Assembly (NCBI GenBank): GCA_035711845.1
Contig: DASTBU010000177.1
Span: 1-18,988 of the forward strand
DNA: 18,988 bases
Origin: DASTBU01 sp035711845
GTDB lineage: Bacteria; Acidobacteriota; Vicinamibacteria; Vicinamibacterales; 2-12-FULL-66-21
Direction of reading: 5' to 3'
The translations under genes were made by a program, and so were the position numbers. The notes below the pieces were generated by a model. It ran no database searches. It saw nothing but the letters and a program-made list of their open reading frames with translations, and was not told the DNA's origin. This document shows, piece by piece, positions 7,368 to 14,784 of this stretch; position 1 is the stretch's first letter, and the number at the start of each line of letters is the position of its first letter.

Positions 7368-8440
7368 GCGCCCGGCCTCAGGACGCGCTCGGCCGCCGAA
7401 ATCACGTCCTCCGGCTTCAACGTGGTCAGGCATCGAAAGTCACCAGGTTCGCAGACGCGCTGCTCGCACGGGCGGCAGGGCAGGCTGCGTGGTTCGACCG
7501 CCGCGGTCGGGACCGCCGGGTCCCGCCAGGGCGCCGATCTCGCCGACAGCGTTGGGCCATAGATTCCGACAATCGGCGTGGAGGTCGTGGCCGCCACATG
7601 CAGCGGTCCGGTGTCGCCGCCCACGAACAGTCTGCTCCGGACGACGAGCGCGCGCAACTCCGCGATGTCGAACTCGCCGAAGTCGACGACCCGCGCGGCC
7701 CGGTCGGCACCGAGCTGGAGGCGGGCAGCGCTGGCGATCCGCTCCGCTGCGTCCCGGTCCGACGGGCCGGAGCTGAGCACCAGCCGGCGCCGATCGTTGC
7801 CACGAGCGAGCGCGCACACGAGCTGAACGAACGCCGGCTCGGGCCAGCGCCGGAACGGGTTGCCCGCGCTGACGTGAACGACCATCAGCTCGTGATCGCC
7901 GGTGACGCCGAGCCCCCCTAGCCGCGCGGCCACCCGGGCGTCCACGTCCGCGTCCGATGCCATCTCGACGGCATCCGCCGCCGGATCCGGCGCAGCCTCG
8001 CGCCATCCCTCGATGCCTCGGAGCAGATCCCACTGGTTTTCGACCGAGTGCCGCGGGCGAAGCTCGCGGGGGCGGTGCACGGCCCGCGTATACAACCACG
8101 CGCGGCCTTCGACGTCGTAGCCGATCCGCTGCCGCGCTCCAGTGGCGCGAGTCAGCCACGAGCTGCGCGGACCGCCGTGGAGGTCCATCACGATGTCGAA
8201 GTGCGCCGCCCTGAGGCGGCGCGCGAGCTGCAGGTCGTCGATGACGCGCCGGATGCCACGAGTGCGGGGGACCACGATGAGCTCATCGAGGTGAGGACTG
8301 TTGCGCACGACCGCTGCGGCTTCGCGCTCGACGAGATAGCTGAGCCGGGCGCCCGGGTAGGCCCGTTTCAGCGCCCGCAGGATCGGCGTCGTGAACACGA
8401 CATCGCCGATCAGGCGAAGCCGGATCAGCAGGATCTTCAC
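7364..8440 (-). CDS. Glycosyltransferase family 9 (ADP-heptose:LPS heptosyltransferase-like)
   Basis: The protein is 358 residues. Its N-terminal Rossmann domain begins KILLIRLRLIGDVVFTTPIL, with the GDVV Asp13 typical of GT9 heptosyltransferases as catalytic base. The C-terminal domain has the family signature GGDTGPLHVAAT at 274-285 for nucleotide-sugar binding. It should transfer heptose from ADP-heptose to the growing core at the inner face of the inner membrane. The end has a CxxC...C...C cluster (322, 325, 330, 337) of unknown role, seen in other family members. GTG 8440 overlaps the ycaR stop as GTGA, and its own stop overlaps the waaL start in the same way, so translation is probably coupled. 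I cannot say which core position (WaaC, WaaF or WaaQ type) it acts on. Confidence 0.88.
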   Translation of the reverse strand: MKILLIRLRLIGDVVFTTPILRALKRAYPGARLSYLVEREAAAVVRNSPHLDELIVVPRTRGIRRVIDDLQLARRLRAAHFDIVMDLHGGPRSSWLTRATGARQRIGYDVEGRAWLYTRAVHRPRELRPRHSVENQWDLLRGIEGWREAAPDPAADAVEMASDADVDARVAARLGGLGVTGDHELMVVHVSAGNPFRRWPEPAFVQLVCALARGNDRRRLVLSSGPSDRDAAERIASAARLQLGADRAARVVDFGEFDIAELRALVVRSRLFVGGDTGPLHVAATTSTPIVGIYGPTLSARSAPWRDPAVPTAAVEPRSLPCRPCEQRVCEPGDFRCLTTLKPEDVISAAERVLRPGA

Positions 8441-8604
8441 TCGATGGTGGCTTCGTCGAGCAGCATGACCGGAATATCGTCCTTGATCGGATACACGCGC
8501 TTGCACTGCGCGCACTTGAGCGCGGTGCCGTTCTTCACCAGTTCGACCTTCGTCTTGCAGTTGGGGCAGGCGAGTATCTCGAGCAGTTCGGGATCAACGG
8601 GCAT
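8437..8604 (-). CDS. ycaR: Trm112/YcaR-like small zinc protein (UPF0434)
   Basis: The protein is 55 residues: ELLEILACPNCKTKVEL near residues 7-22, then LKCAQCKRVYPIKDDIPVML at 29-48. The two CxxC pairs (13/16 and 31/34) and the YPIxDDIPVML tail are the hallmark of the YcaR/UPF0434 group, related to Trm112. Trm112 is known to activate methyltransferases. YcaR-type genes often sit beside kdsB, lpxK or LPS glycosyltransferase genes, which fits this place at the head of an LPS operon. ATG 8604 has CGGAG about 8 bp upstream. Frames that extend further upstream are only the shadow of the TPR gene on the other strand. Its exact role in envelope synthesis is not known. Confidence 0.85.
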   Translation of the reverse strand: MPVDPELLEILACPNCKTKVELVKNGTALKCAQCKRVYPIKDDIPVMLLDEATIE

Positions 8605-8637
8605 GGCGCGCTCCGGCGAAAATGGCAAATCCTGAAG

Positions 8638-8663
8638 TGTCAATCGGCAGAGGCCATTATAAT
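8638..8663. promoter_or_regulatory. Divergent promoter region with a shared palindromic -10 box
   Basis: ATTATAAT at 8656-8663 is its own reverse complement. It gives TATAAT on the plus strand (8658-8663) for the TPR gene and TATAAT on the minus strand (8661-8656) for the ycaR operon. Plus-strand transcription would start about 7 bp downstream, at or next to ATG 8671, and no ribosome site precedes that ATG, so a leaderless mRNA is predicted. The minus-strand mRNA would have a leader of about 45 nt containing a usable CGGAG. A perfect TTGACA also occurs on the minus strand at 8643-8638, but no good -10 follows it at the right distance. Confidence 0.6.
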
Positions 8664-8670
8664 CAGTCAG

Positions 8671-10125
8671 ATGCGGTTCACCCTGCTCGTTCTGCTGCTG
8701 GCCCTCGCCCTCGCGCCGGCGATATGGGCGTCGCCGCAGACACCGCCGCAAAAGCCGGCGGCCACGTCGCCCGCCGGAGGGGAAACGGCAGCCTATTACT
8801 TTCTGCTCGGCCGTCATCTCGAAGGGCAGGGCCGCATCGACGACGCCATCGCGGCGCACAAGCGCGCGATCGCGCTCCAACCGGATTCTGCCGAGCTGCA
8901 CGCGGAATTGTCCGGGTTGTACGCCCGGCAGGACCGCGCGGTCGAGTCCCTGCAAATGGCCGAGGCGGCGATCGCGCTGGATCCCGACAACCAGGAGGCG
9001 AACCGAATTCTCGGCTCGATCTACGCGGCCTATACAGGTCAGCGGCAGCCCCTGCGCCCGGGCGACGATCCCACGCAATACGCCGCCAAGGGCATCGCGG
9101 CCCTCGAGAAGGCGCGGCGGCCCAACCTGTCCGACATCGGCCTGGAGCTGACGCTCGGGAGGCTGTACGTCCAGACGGGGGCGTTCGACAAAGCCGTCCC
9201 GCTGCTGCAGCGGGTCGTCGCCGACCAGCCGGGATATGCCGAGGGCGCGTTTCTTCTGGCCGGCGCACTGGAAGGAGCGGGCCGGCCCGACGATGCGGTT
9301 CGGACGCTGCGGAGTGCGCTCGAGCAGAACCCGACGTTCTATCGCGGTCAGCTGCGGCTGGCGGAGCTGCTCGAACGGCAGCGCGAATGGGACGCGGCAG
9401 CCGCCGCATACGCTCGGGCGCAGGACCTGAACCCGCGCGCGGCTCTCGGCCCTCGCCGCGCAGCCGCCCTCCTCAACGGCGGCAAGGCCGCCGAAGCGCG
9501 CGAGCTGCTCCAGCGTTCGCTCGCCGCCGCCAAACCCGGCGCGGAGAATCCGCTGGAGCTGTACCTGCTGGCCGAGGCGCAACGGAGTCTGAAGGAGCTC
9601 GATGCAGCGGAGGCGACGGCGAAGAAGCTCCTCGCGAAGACCCCCGAGGATGCTCGCGGCCTGCAGGTGATGTCGCTCATCCTGCAGGACAAAGGGGACC
9701 TCGGCGGGGCCGAACGCGTGCTGCGGGACATCCTCGCCAAGGACCCGCTCGACGCCAACGCGCTGAACTCGCTCGGCTACATGTTCGCCGATCGAGGCGA
9801 GCGTCTCGACGAAGCTGTCTCGCTGCTCGAACGAGCGCTGAAAATCGAGCCCGGCAACCCATCGTATCTCGACAGCCTGGGCTGGGCGTACTTTCAGCAG
9901 GGACGTTTCGATCTGGCCGACGAGCCGCTCACGACCGCAGCCGCACAATTGAAGGACAGCTCGGTGGTTCAGGACCACCTTGGCGACCTGCGCTTCCGCC
10001 AGCAGCGGTTCGCTGATGCGGCCGCCGCATGGGAGCGCGCCCTTGCCGGCGACGGCCAGTCGATCGATCGCAGCAAGATCGAGAAGAAGCTCCGCGACGT
10101 GCGCGACCGGCTGGAGAATCGGTGA
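8671..10125 (+). CDS. Exported tetratricopeptide-repeat protein
   Basis: The protein is 484 residues. Residues 1-21 form a signal peptide (MRFTLLVLLLALALAPAIWA). The rest is a chain of about nine to eleven TPR-type helical pairs, for example GRIDDAIAAHKRAIALQPDS near 55-74, DEAVSLLERALKIEPGNPSYLDSLGWAYFQQGRFDLA near 380-415, and RQQRFADAAAAWERAL near 445-460. TPR solenoids bind proteins, so it is likely a periplasmic or envelope scaffold; the partner is unknown. TPR proteins of this length precede lolB in Pseudomonas (the PA4667 type, from memory), the same order as here. Its stop overlaps the next start as GTGA. Transcription probably starts at the ATG itself. Confidence 0.88.
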   Translation: MRFTLLVLLLALALAPAIWASPQTPPQKPAATSPAGGETAAYYFLLGRHLEGQGRIDDAIAAHKRAIALQPDSAELHAELSGLYARQDRAVESLQMAEAAIALDPDNQEANRILGSIYAAYTGQRQPLRPGDDPTQYAAKGIAALEKARRPNLSDIGLELTLGRLYVQTGAFDKAVPLLQRVVADQPGYAEGAFLLAGALEGAGRPDDAVRTLRSALEQNPTFYRGQLRLAELLERQREWDAAAAAYARAQDLNPRAALGPRRAAALLNGGKAAEARELLQRSLAAAKPGAENPLELYLLAEAQRSLKELDAAEATAKKLLAKTPEDARGLQVMSLILQDKGDLGGAERVLRDILAKDPLDANALNSLGYMFADRGERLDEAVSLLERALKIEPGNPSYLDSLGWAYFQQGRFDLADEPLTTAAAQLKDSSVVQDHLGDLRFRQQRFADAAAAWERALAGDGQSIDRSKIEKKLRDVRDRLENR

Positions 10126-11108
10126 TCCGGCCCCGGCACGACACGCGCGATACCTCATCCTGTCCGGAATCGTCACCGTCGACATGCTCGCACGCGTTGC
10201 GAGGCTCGTCAGGATCGCGGCAATCCGGGCGGCTCCGGCAATCGCTCCTCGCCGCCATCCTGTTGGGCGCAACCGGCTGCGCGGCCAGGCTGCCGGCGCT
10301 GCCCGGCGGGCCAGGCACGCCGTTGGCGGACTATGCCGCCGCGTATGCGCAGGCCACCGAACGCTGCCGTGGTGTGCGTACATTCGCCGGCGTGCTCAAC
10401 CTGTCGGGCCGCGTCTCGGGCACGCGCATTCGCGCGCGCATCGACGCGGGCTTCGCGTCGCCGGGCAGAATCAGGCTCGAGGGCCTGCCGCCCGCCCTCG
10501 CCTTCGGCCGACCGATTTTCGTGCTGGTGGGTGAGCCAGACGGGGCGATGCTGGTGCTGCCCCGCGACAAGCGCGTGCTCACCGGCGAGCCGACCGAGCG
10601 CATCATCGAGGCACTGGCCGGCGTGGAATTGACCGCGGAGGAACTGCGCGCTGTCGTGAGCGGGTGCGGGTTCGGTCTCGTCGAACCACAAGGCGCCAGC
10701 GCGTACGAGAACGGATGGATCGCGGTTCAGGCACCCGTCACGACGACCTGGCTCAGAAACACCGAGGGGTCCTGGCAGCCGCTCGCAGCGGTGCGAGGTC
10801 CCGTGGAGATCCGTTACGAAGAGTTCTCGGGCGCATACCCCAGCCGAATCAGGATTCGCACGGCGCCGGTCGATTCGGGGACGCGGGCAGACCTCACGTT
10901 TCGCGTGTCGGACGCGGACATCAACATCGAGCTTGGCCCTGAGGTCTTTCGCGTGGACGTTCCCGCGGACGCGACCCCGCTGACGCTCGACGAGCTTCGC
11001 CAATCGCGCCCCGGGTCGTCGAACGAGTCGCCTTCGCTCGACGTGCAACCGCCGGCCGCGGATCGCGGGCAGGCGGCCACACATCGTCATTCGGCACTGG
11101 CACCGTGA
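10122..11108 (+). CDS. lolB: LolB/LolA-like outer-membrane lipoprotein
   Basis: The protein is 328 residues from GTG 10122, which overlaps the TPR stop by 4 nt. A hydrophobic stretch ending LLGATGC (Cys53) looks like a lipoprotein signal, but the 40-residue leader before it is too long. TTG 10197 (28 residues before the Cys) may be the true start. After the lipobox comes a LolA/LolB-type beta region (TFAGVLNLSGRVSGTRIRARIDAGFASPGRIRLEG). Proteins of this fold carry lipoproteins; LolB receives them from LolA at the outer membrane. It is longer and more diverged than proteobacterial LolB (~200 residues), with an extra middle part (AELTAEELRAVV-like) and a low-complexity tail. The assignment leans on position: TPR-lolB-ispE-tRNA-Gln-prs is the gammaproteobacterial order. 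An unrelated lipoprotein of the LolA-like fold is possible. Confidence 0.65.
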   Translation: MIRPRHDTRDTSSCPESSPSTCSHALRGSSGSRQSGRLRQSLLAAILLGATGCAARLPALPGGPGTPLADYAAAYAQATERCRGVRTFAGVLNLSGRVSGTRIRARIDAGFASPGRIRLEGLPPALAFGRPIFVLVGEPDGAMLVLPRDKRVLTGEPTERIIEALAGVELTAEELRAVVSGCGFGLVEPQGASAYENGWIAVQAPVTTTWLRNTEGSWQPLAAVRGPVEIRYEEFSGAYPSRIRIRTAPVDSGTRADLTFRVSDADINIELGPEVFRVDVPADATPLTLDELRQSRPGSSNESPSLDVQPPAADRGQAATHRHSALAP

Positions 11109-12010
11109 GCAAGCTGTATTTCGCCCGCGCCCACGGCAAGGTGAACCTCGACCTTCGGGTGCTCGGCACCCGGCCGGACGACTATCACGAGGTTCGGACC
11201 GTCTTCCAGTCGATCGAGCTTCACGATTCGCTTCTCTGCGAGAGCCATTCGGGATCGTTCGCCCTCGTCTGCGACACCCCAGGGGTGCCGCTCGACGAGC
11301 GCAACCTCGTCTCTCGCGCGGCGTCGGCTCTCTGGAGCGCGCTTGGCCGCGAGGGCGAGCCCGTTGACACGAAGATCACGATCGAGAAGGAGATCCCGCT
11401 GGAAGCCGGGCTGGGTGGTGGCAGCGCGGATGCGGCCGCCGCGCTGCAGATCCTCGGGAAGCTGTGGGGCGGGGCGCCGCTCCCGCTTCTGCGCGACGTG
11501 GCGACAGGGCTCGGTGCGGACGTGCCGTTCTTCCTCTCGGGCGGCACCGCGCTCGGCCTCGGTCGAGGGGAGGAGATCTACCCGCTCGTGGACCTCCCGC
11601 CGCACTGGATCGTGGTCGTCACGCCGCCCTTCGGCGTCTCCACCGGCGAGGCGTATGCGTGGTACGACGAGGACCGCGCCGCGGGCCACCGCGAGCCGCG
11701 CGAACTGCAGGTCCTGCCGGTGCCCTGGCCGACGCGCGCGGCGCAGATGATCAACGATCTCGAGCCGCCGGTGGTCCGGCGACATCCCGAGATCGGCGCC
11801 GTGCGGTCCGCGCTGCGGGAGGCGGGGGCGTTGGCGGCCGCGATGTCGGGCAGCGGATCCGCGGTGTTCGGCCTCTTCCGCAGCAGAGCGGCCGCCGTGA
11901 AAACCCTCAAACCGCTTTCGCGCGGGGGCGCGCGCGCCCTGCTGACCCGGACGCTGAGCCGCGGCGAGTACGAGCGGCGGTCGCGGCCAATCACGCGACG
12001 CTCGGCATAG
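11105..12010 (+). CDS. ispE: 4-diphosphocytidyl-2-C-methyl-D-erythritol kinase
   Basis: The protein is 301 residues of the GHMP kinase family. It phosphorylates CDP-methylerythritol at the 2-OH, the fourth step of the MEP isoprenoid pathway, in the cytoplasm. Landmarks are GKVNLDLRVLGTRPDDYHEV at 11-30 with the catalytic Lys12, the ATP loop PLEAGLGGGSADAAAAL at 98-114, GADVPFFLSGG at 137-147 with catalytic Asp139, and MSGSGSAVFGLF near 250. GTG 11105 overlaps the lolB stop as GTGA. The arginine-rich tail (about the last 30 residues) looks unconserved. It provides precursor for undecaprenyl phosphate and quinones; its place next to lolB is an old conserved arrangement. Confidence 0.95.
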   Translation: MSKLYFARAHGKVNLDLRVLGTRPDDYHEVRTVFQSIELHDSLLCESHSGSFALVCDTPGVPLDERNLVSRAASALWSALGREGEPVDTKITIEKEIPLEAGLGGGSADAAAALQILGKLWGGAPLPLLRDVATGLGADVPFFLSGGTALGLGRGEEIYPLVDLPPHWIVVVTPPFGVSTGEAYAWYDEDRAAGHREPRELQVLPVPWPTRAAQMINDLEPPVVRRHPEIGAVRSALREAGALAAAMSGSGSAVFGLFRSRAAAVKTLKPLSRGGARALLTRTLSRGEYERRSRPITRRSA

Positions 12011-12040
12011 AGTGGATGCAGTAGAATCGACCCACCCCGT

Positions 12041-12068
12041 TTGACCGTTCGCTGCGGTCCCGTATACA
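12041..12068 (+). promoter_or_regulatory. Candidate promoter upstream of tRNA-Gln and prs
   Basis: TTGACC at 12041-12046 and TATACA at 12063-12068 are separated by 16 bp, a good sigma70-type pair in the 197-bp spacer after ispE. A second -10-like TATACT occurs at 12157-12162, 46 bp before the tRNA, but lacks a matching -35. Either could drive the tRNA and the downstream prs-rplY genes. Confidence 0.5.
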
Positions 12069-12207
12069 CTTGACGTTTTGCGGACGTGCCTTCGGGCCGT
12101 GCCGTCGCTCCCCGCTCTGCCTTCGACCGGTCGTCCCGGCCGGTGATTCGGGCCGATATACTCGAGCATGCTCGGGTGGCCGCGGCGAAGGAGTGCGGTT
12201 CGCGAGA

Positions 12208-12282
12208 TGGGGCGTGGCCAAGCGGTAAGGCGCGGGACTTTGGATCCCGTATTCGAAGGTTCGAATCCTTCCGCCCCAACCA
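12208..12282 (+). tRNA. tRNA-Gln (anticodon UUG)
   Basis: The 75-nt cloverleaf is complete. The acceptor stem TGGGGCG (12208-12214) pairs with CGCCCCA (12272-12278). The D arm is GCCAAGCGGTAAGGC, and the anticodon stem CGGGA/TCCCG encloses loop CTTTGGA with anticodon TTG at 12240-12242. The T arm is AAGGTTCGAATCCTT. The discriminator A is followed by an encoded CCA (12280-12282). The U1-A72 end pair is usual for tRNA-Gln. Its place between ispE and prs matches the gammaproteobacterial order. No integrase or attachment-site duplication is seen beside it. Confidence 0.97.
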
Positions 12283-12420
12283 GTCTGGAGCACCCGTGGC
12301 GGCCTGGTCCCAATGTGTTCGTGAGGTCGCGGTTTCGCGGTCCTCGGATCGTGCTCGGAGGCCTGTTGTGCGTGCCATTTCGTCAGCCCGGACGGTCGTT
12401 TAAGCCGGGACGCGGATCGT

Positions 12421-13368
12421 ATGAGTCGCGGGCAGCTCAAGCTCTTTTCCGGCAGCGCGCATCCGGCGCTGACCGCTGAGATCGGTGAGTTCCTCGGCGT
12501 TTCGCTGGGACATGCGCGGTTGCAGCGGTTTCCCGATACCGAAGTCTCGTTTCAGATCGACGAAAACATCCGAGGCACCGATGTGTTCGTCGTCCAGCCG
12601 ACCTGCGCCGACGTCGACCGGAACCTGATGGAGCTCTGCGTGATGATGGACGCGTTCCGTCGCTCGTCGGCGTCGCGCATCACGGCGGTGATTCCGTATT
12701 ACGGCTACGCACGCCAGGACCGGAAAGACAAGCCGCGCGTGCCGATATCGGCGAAGCTCGTGGCCAACCTGCTCAGCGCGGCGGGCGCCAACCGCGTGCT
12801 GACGATGGATCTGCACAAAGCGCAGATCCAGGGCTTCTTCGATATCCCGGTGGACCACCTGTTTGCGGCGCCGGTGATCATTCAGTGCTGCGAGCGGCTC
12901 GGCCTCCCGACGCTGACGATTGTGTCGCCCGACGCCGGCGGCGCCGAGCGCGCGCGGGCCTATGCCAAGCGTCTCGACGCCGAACTGGCGATCATCGACA
13001 AACGGCGGAGCGACGACGGCTCAGCGGAAGTGATGAACGTGGTGGGTGACGTCAGCGGCCGCACCTGTATCATCCAGGACGACATCATCGACACGGCCGG
13101 TACGATCGTCAAGGCGGCCGCGGCGCTCAAGAAGAACGGCGCCGAACGCGTGCTCGCCTGTGCGGTGCACGGCGTGCTGTCGGGGCCCGCGATCGAGCGG
13201 CTCGAGGCGGCGCCCATCGACCAGGTGATCATCACGAATACCATTCCGCTCAACTCCGAGCGGGCGCGGTGCTGCAAGAAGATCAAGCAGCTGTCGGTCG
13301 CACGGCTGCTCGGACAGGCGATTCGAAGCATTCACGAAGAGACGTCGGTCTCCTCGTTGTTTGTGTGA
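12421..13368 (+). CDS. prs: Ribose-phosphate pyrophosphokinase (PRPP synthetase)
   Basis: The protein is 315 residues, the standard length of class I PRPP synthetases. It makes 5-phosphoribosyl-1-pyrophosphate from ribose 5-phosphate and ATP for nucleotide, histidine and tryptophan synthesis. Motifs are RFPDTEVSFQIDENIRG at 36-52, the IPYYGYARQDRKDKPR nucleotide loop at 91-106, MDLHKAQIQGFFDIPVDHL at 129-147, VSPDAGGAERARAYA at 168-182 and the ribose-phosphate loop DDIIDTAGTIV at 220-230. All main regions are intact. ATG 12421 lies 138 bp after tRNA-Gln with only a weak purine stretch ahead of it. The trailing spacer holds the GCTGGAA array before rplY. Confidence 0.96.
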   Translation: MSRGQLKLFSGSAHPALTAEIGEFLGVSLGHARLQRFPDTEVSFQIDENIRGTDVFVVQPTCADVDRNLMELCVMMDAFRRSSASRITAVIPYYGYARQDRKDKPRVPISAKLVANLLSAAGANRVLTMDLHKAQIQGFFDIPVDHLFAAPVIIQCCERLGLPTLTIVSPDAGGAERARAYAKRLDAELAIIDKRRSDDGSAEVMNVVGDVSGRTCIIQDDIIDTAGTIVKAAAALKKNGAERVLACAVHGVLSGPAIERLEAAPIDQVIITNTIPLNSERARCCKKIKQLSVARLLGQAIRSIHEETSVSSLFV

Positions 13369-13373
13369 AAAAG

Positions 13374-13452
13374 GCTTCCAGCTCTGAGCTTTCAGCTCTC
13401 AGCTGGCTGAGTGCTGGAAGCTGGAAGCTGGAAGCTGGAAGCTGGAAGCTGG
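13374..13452. repeat. Heptamer array GCTGGAA with a palindromic head, abutting the rplY start
   Basis: Five perfect GCTGGAA units run from 13413 to 13447, followed by a partial GCTGG at 13448-13452; after one T comes the rplY ATG. The segment 13374-13389 (GCTTCCAGCTCTGAGC) pairs with 13406-13421 (GCTGAGTGCTGGAAGC) with two mismatches, so the transcript can fold into a 16-bp imperfect hairpin with inner AGCT words. The array occupies nearly the whole prs-rplY spacer and includes the rplY ribosome-binding region. Such tandem heptamers are prone to copy-number change. Confidence 0.85.
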
Positions 13453-13453
13453 T

Positions 13454-14119
13454 ATGGGTACAACACTACAGGCAGAAAAGCGGGACGGGCGCGGGAAGAA
13501 CGAGGCGCGGCGGCTCCGGGCGGGCGGCCGCATTCCGGCCGTCCTCTACGGCGCCGACAAGAACAAGGCGGTCGAGATCGCGGTGGATCCGAAGGTCCTG
13601 TCGCGAATCCTCCACTCGGAGTCGGGCGTGAACACGCTCATCGGGCTGCAGCTCGATGGAAGCGACACCCGCGTCATGGTGAAGGAGTATCAGGTCGATC
13701 CGATCGACCACAAGCTGCTGCACGCCGATTTCTACCAGGTCGCGATGGACAAGACGCTGACCGTCACCGTCCCCATCGTGCTCAAGGGCGAAGCCCGCGG
13801 CGTCAAGCAGCAGGGCGGCATCGTCGACTTCGTGCACCGCGAGATCGAGGTCGAGACGCTCCCCGGCGACATCCCCGAGAACATCACGGTGGACATCAGC
13901 GAGCTGATGTTGAACCAGGGCGTCCGCGTGCGCGATCTGCAGACAGAGGGCGCGAAGTGGAAGCCGCTCAGCGAGCCTGACATGATGATCGTGCACGTCG
14001 TGGCGCTGAAGGTGGAAGAGGAGGCGCCGGCAGCCGAAGCGGCTGTGCCCGCCCCGGCCGCCCCCGCCGAGCCGGAGGTCATCAAGAAGGGCAAGACCGA
14101 GAAGGAAGAGGAGAAGTAG
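13454..14119 (+). CDS. rplY: 50S ribosomal protein bL25, long CTC form
   Basis: The protein is 221 residues. Residues 1-95 are the L25 domain that binds 5S rRNA (KRDGRGKNEARRLRAGGRIPAVLYG near 9-33). Residues 100-190 are the TL5/CTC-type C-terminal beta domain (LKGEARGVKQQGGIVDFVHREIEVETLPGDIPENI). A low-complexity Ala/Pro/Glu/Lys tail runs from about 195 to the end. It is a structural protein of the large subunit and, in the CTC form, is linked with general stress. ATG 13454 directly follows the heptamer array; the only ribosome-binding purines are GGAAG words within those repeats. prs-rplY-pth is a widely conserved order. Confidence 0.95.
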   Translation: MGTTLQAEKRDGRGKNEARRLRAGGRIPAVLYGADKNKAVEIAVDPKVLSRILHSESGVNTLIGLQLDGSDTRVMVKEYQVDPIDHKLLHADFYQVAMDKTLTVTVPIVLKGEARGVKQQGGIVDFVHREIEVETLPGDIPENITVDISELMLNQGVRVRDLQTEGAKWKPLSEPDMMIVHVVALKVEEEAPAAEAAVPAPAAPAEPEVIKKGKTEKEEEK

Positions 14120-14152
14120 CGCGCGAGCGGAGGGCCCCGCGAGCACGAAGGA

Positions 14153-14728
14153 ATGCAGCTCGTCGTCGGACTAGGCAATCCCGGCCGCCGCTACGTGGGC
14201 ACGCGGCACAACATCGGGTACTCTGTGCTGGATCTGCTCGTGGATCGGCATCGCCTGGAGTGGGAATCGGCCCCCTCCGACGCCATCATGGCGAAGTGGC
14301 GGGCCGCGGGGGCGCTGCTCGCCAAGCCGCTGACGTTCATGAACCTGAGCGGTCATGCCGTCTGCGACCTGCTCCGGTTCTTCAAGGTGGACCTCCCCGA
14401 CCTGCTGGTCGTGGTCGACGAGGTGAACCTGGACCTTGGACGCCTGCGGGCGCGCCGGGCGGGATCGGCCGGCGGGCACAACGGTCTCAAGTCGCTCATC
14501 GAGCAGATCGGGACCGGAGACTTTGCACGGCTGCGGATCGGCGTCGGGCGTGGTGACGCGCGGCGCGATCTCGCGGATCACGTGCTGGCGAGGTTCGACC
14601 CGTCGGAGCGGGAGGTCGTCGCCGAGACGGTGAGCCGCGCAGCGGACGCCGTCGAGCTGTTCGTCGCGGAGGGGATCGAGCCGGTGATGAACAGGTTCAA
14701 CCGGAAGGAAGACAGGGTTCAGGAGTAG
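14153..14728 (+). CDS. pth: Peptidyl-tRNA hydrolase
   Basis: The protein is 191 residues, the normal length. It releases peptides from peptidyl-tRNA dropped by ribosomes, allowing tRNA recycling. The family motifs VGLGNPG (5-11, Asn9), TRHNIGY (17-23, catalytic His19), KPLTFMNLSG (58-67), VVDE (87-90, Asp89) and SAGGHNGLKS (105-114, Asn110) are all present. These match the E. coli catalytic set Asn10, His20, Met67, Asp93 and Asn114 with small offsets. The ATG lies 33 bp after rplY. GGAGG occurs at about 14129-14133, somewhat far, while GAAGGA abuts the start codon, so initiation may rely on coupling. Confidence 0.95.
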   Translation: MQLVVGLGNPGRRYVGTRHNIGYSVLDLLVDRHRLEWESAPSDAIMAKWRAAGALLAKPLTFMNLSGHAVCDLLRFFKVDLPDLLVVVDEVNLDLGRLRARRAGSAGGHNGLKSLIEQIGTGDFARLRIGVGRGDARRDLADHVLARFDPSEREVVAETVSRAADAVELFVAEGIEPVMNRFNRKEDRVQE

Positions 14729-14748
14729 CGCAACCTATCTTTCTCCTT

Positions 14749-14784
14749 GCCCGCCGTAGTCTCGCGACGCGAGCGAAGGCGGGC
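14749..14784 (+). promoter_or_regulatory. Double-stem hairpin in the rpsF leader
   Basis: GCCCGCC (14749-14755) pairs with GGCGGGC (14778-14784). Inside, CTCGC (14761-14765) pairs with GCGAG (14769-14773) over loop GAC, leaving GTAGT and CGAA as an internal loop. It ends 12 nt before the rpsF ribosome site AAGGAG. A hairpin with a CCG-containing internal loop in rpsF leaders is a known binding site for the S6:S18 complex. This one has CCG at the start of the internal loop, but I cannot confirm the motif. It also resembles short CCGCC/GGCGG palindromes dispersed in many genomes. Confidence 0.45.

Noticed and set aside
6126..7562. 478-codon plus-strand open frame
   Set aside because: It is a shadow of waaL: composition is dominated by Arg/His/Glu/Gln with no domain, while the opposite strand encodes a clear multi-pass membrane protein.
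8605..10383. Long minus-strand open frame continuous with ycaR
   Set aside because: It is the antisense shadow of the TPR gene. Only the last 55 codons (from ATG 8604) match a known family, and that ATG has its own ribosome site.
12208..12282. tRNA-Gln as an integration site
   Set aside because: No integrase, no repeated tRNA 3' end and only conserved housekeeping genes nearby.
11087..12313. Minus-strand frame containing GAEGFEPSNTGSKVP-like peptide
   Set aside because: This is the familiar false protein produced by translating the reverse complement of a tRNA gene (here tRNA-Gln at 12208-12282), continued as a shadow of ispE.
13413..13452. CRISPR-like array
   Set aside because: The units are 7 bp with no spacers, far too short for CRISPR, and no cas gene is present.
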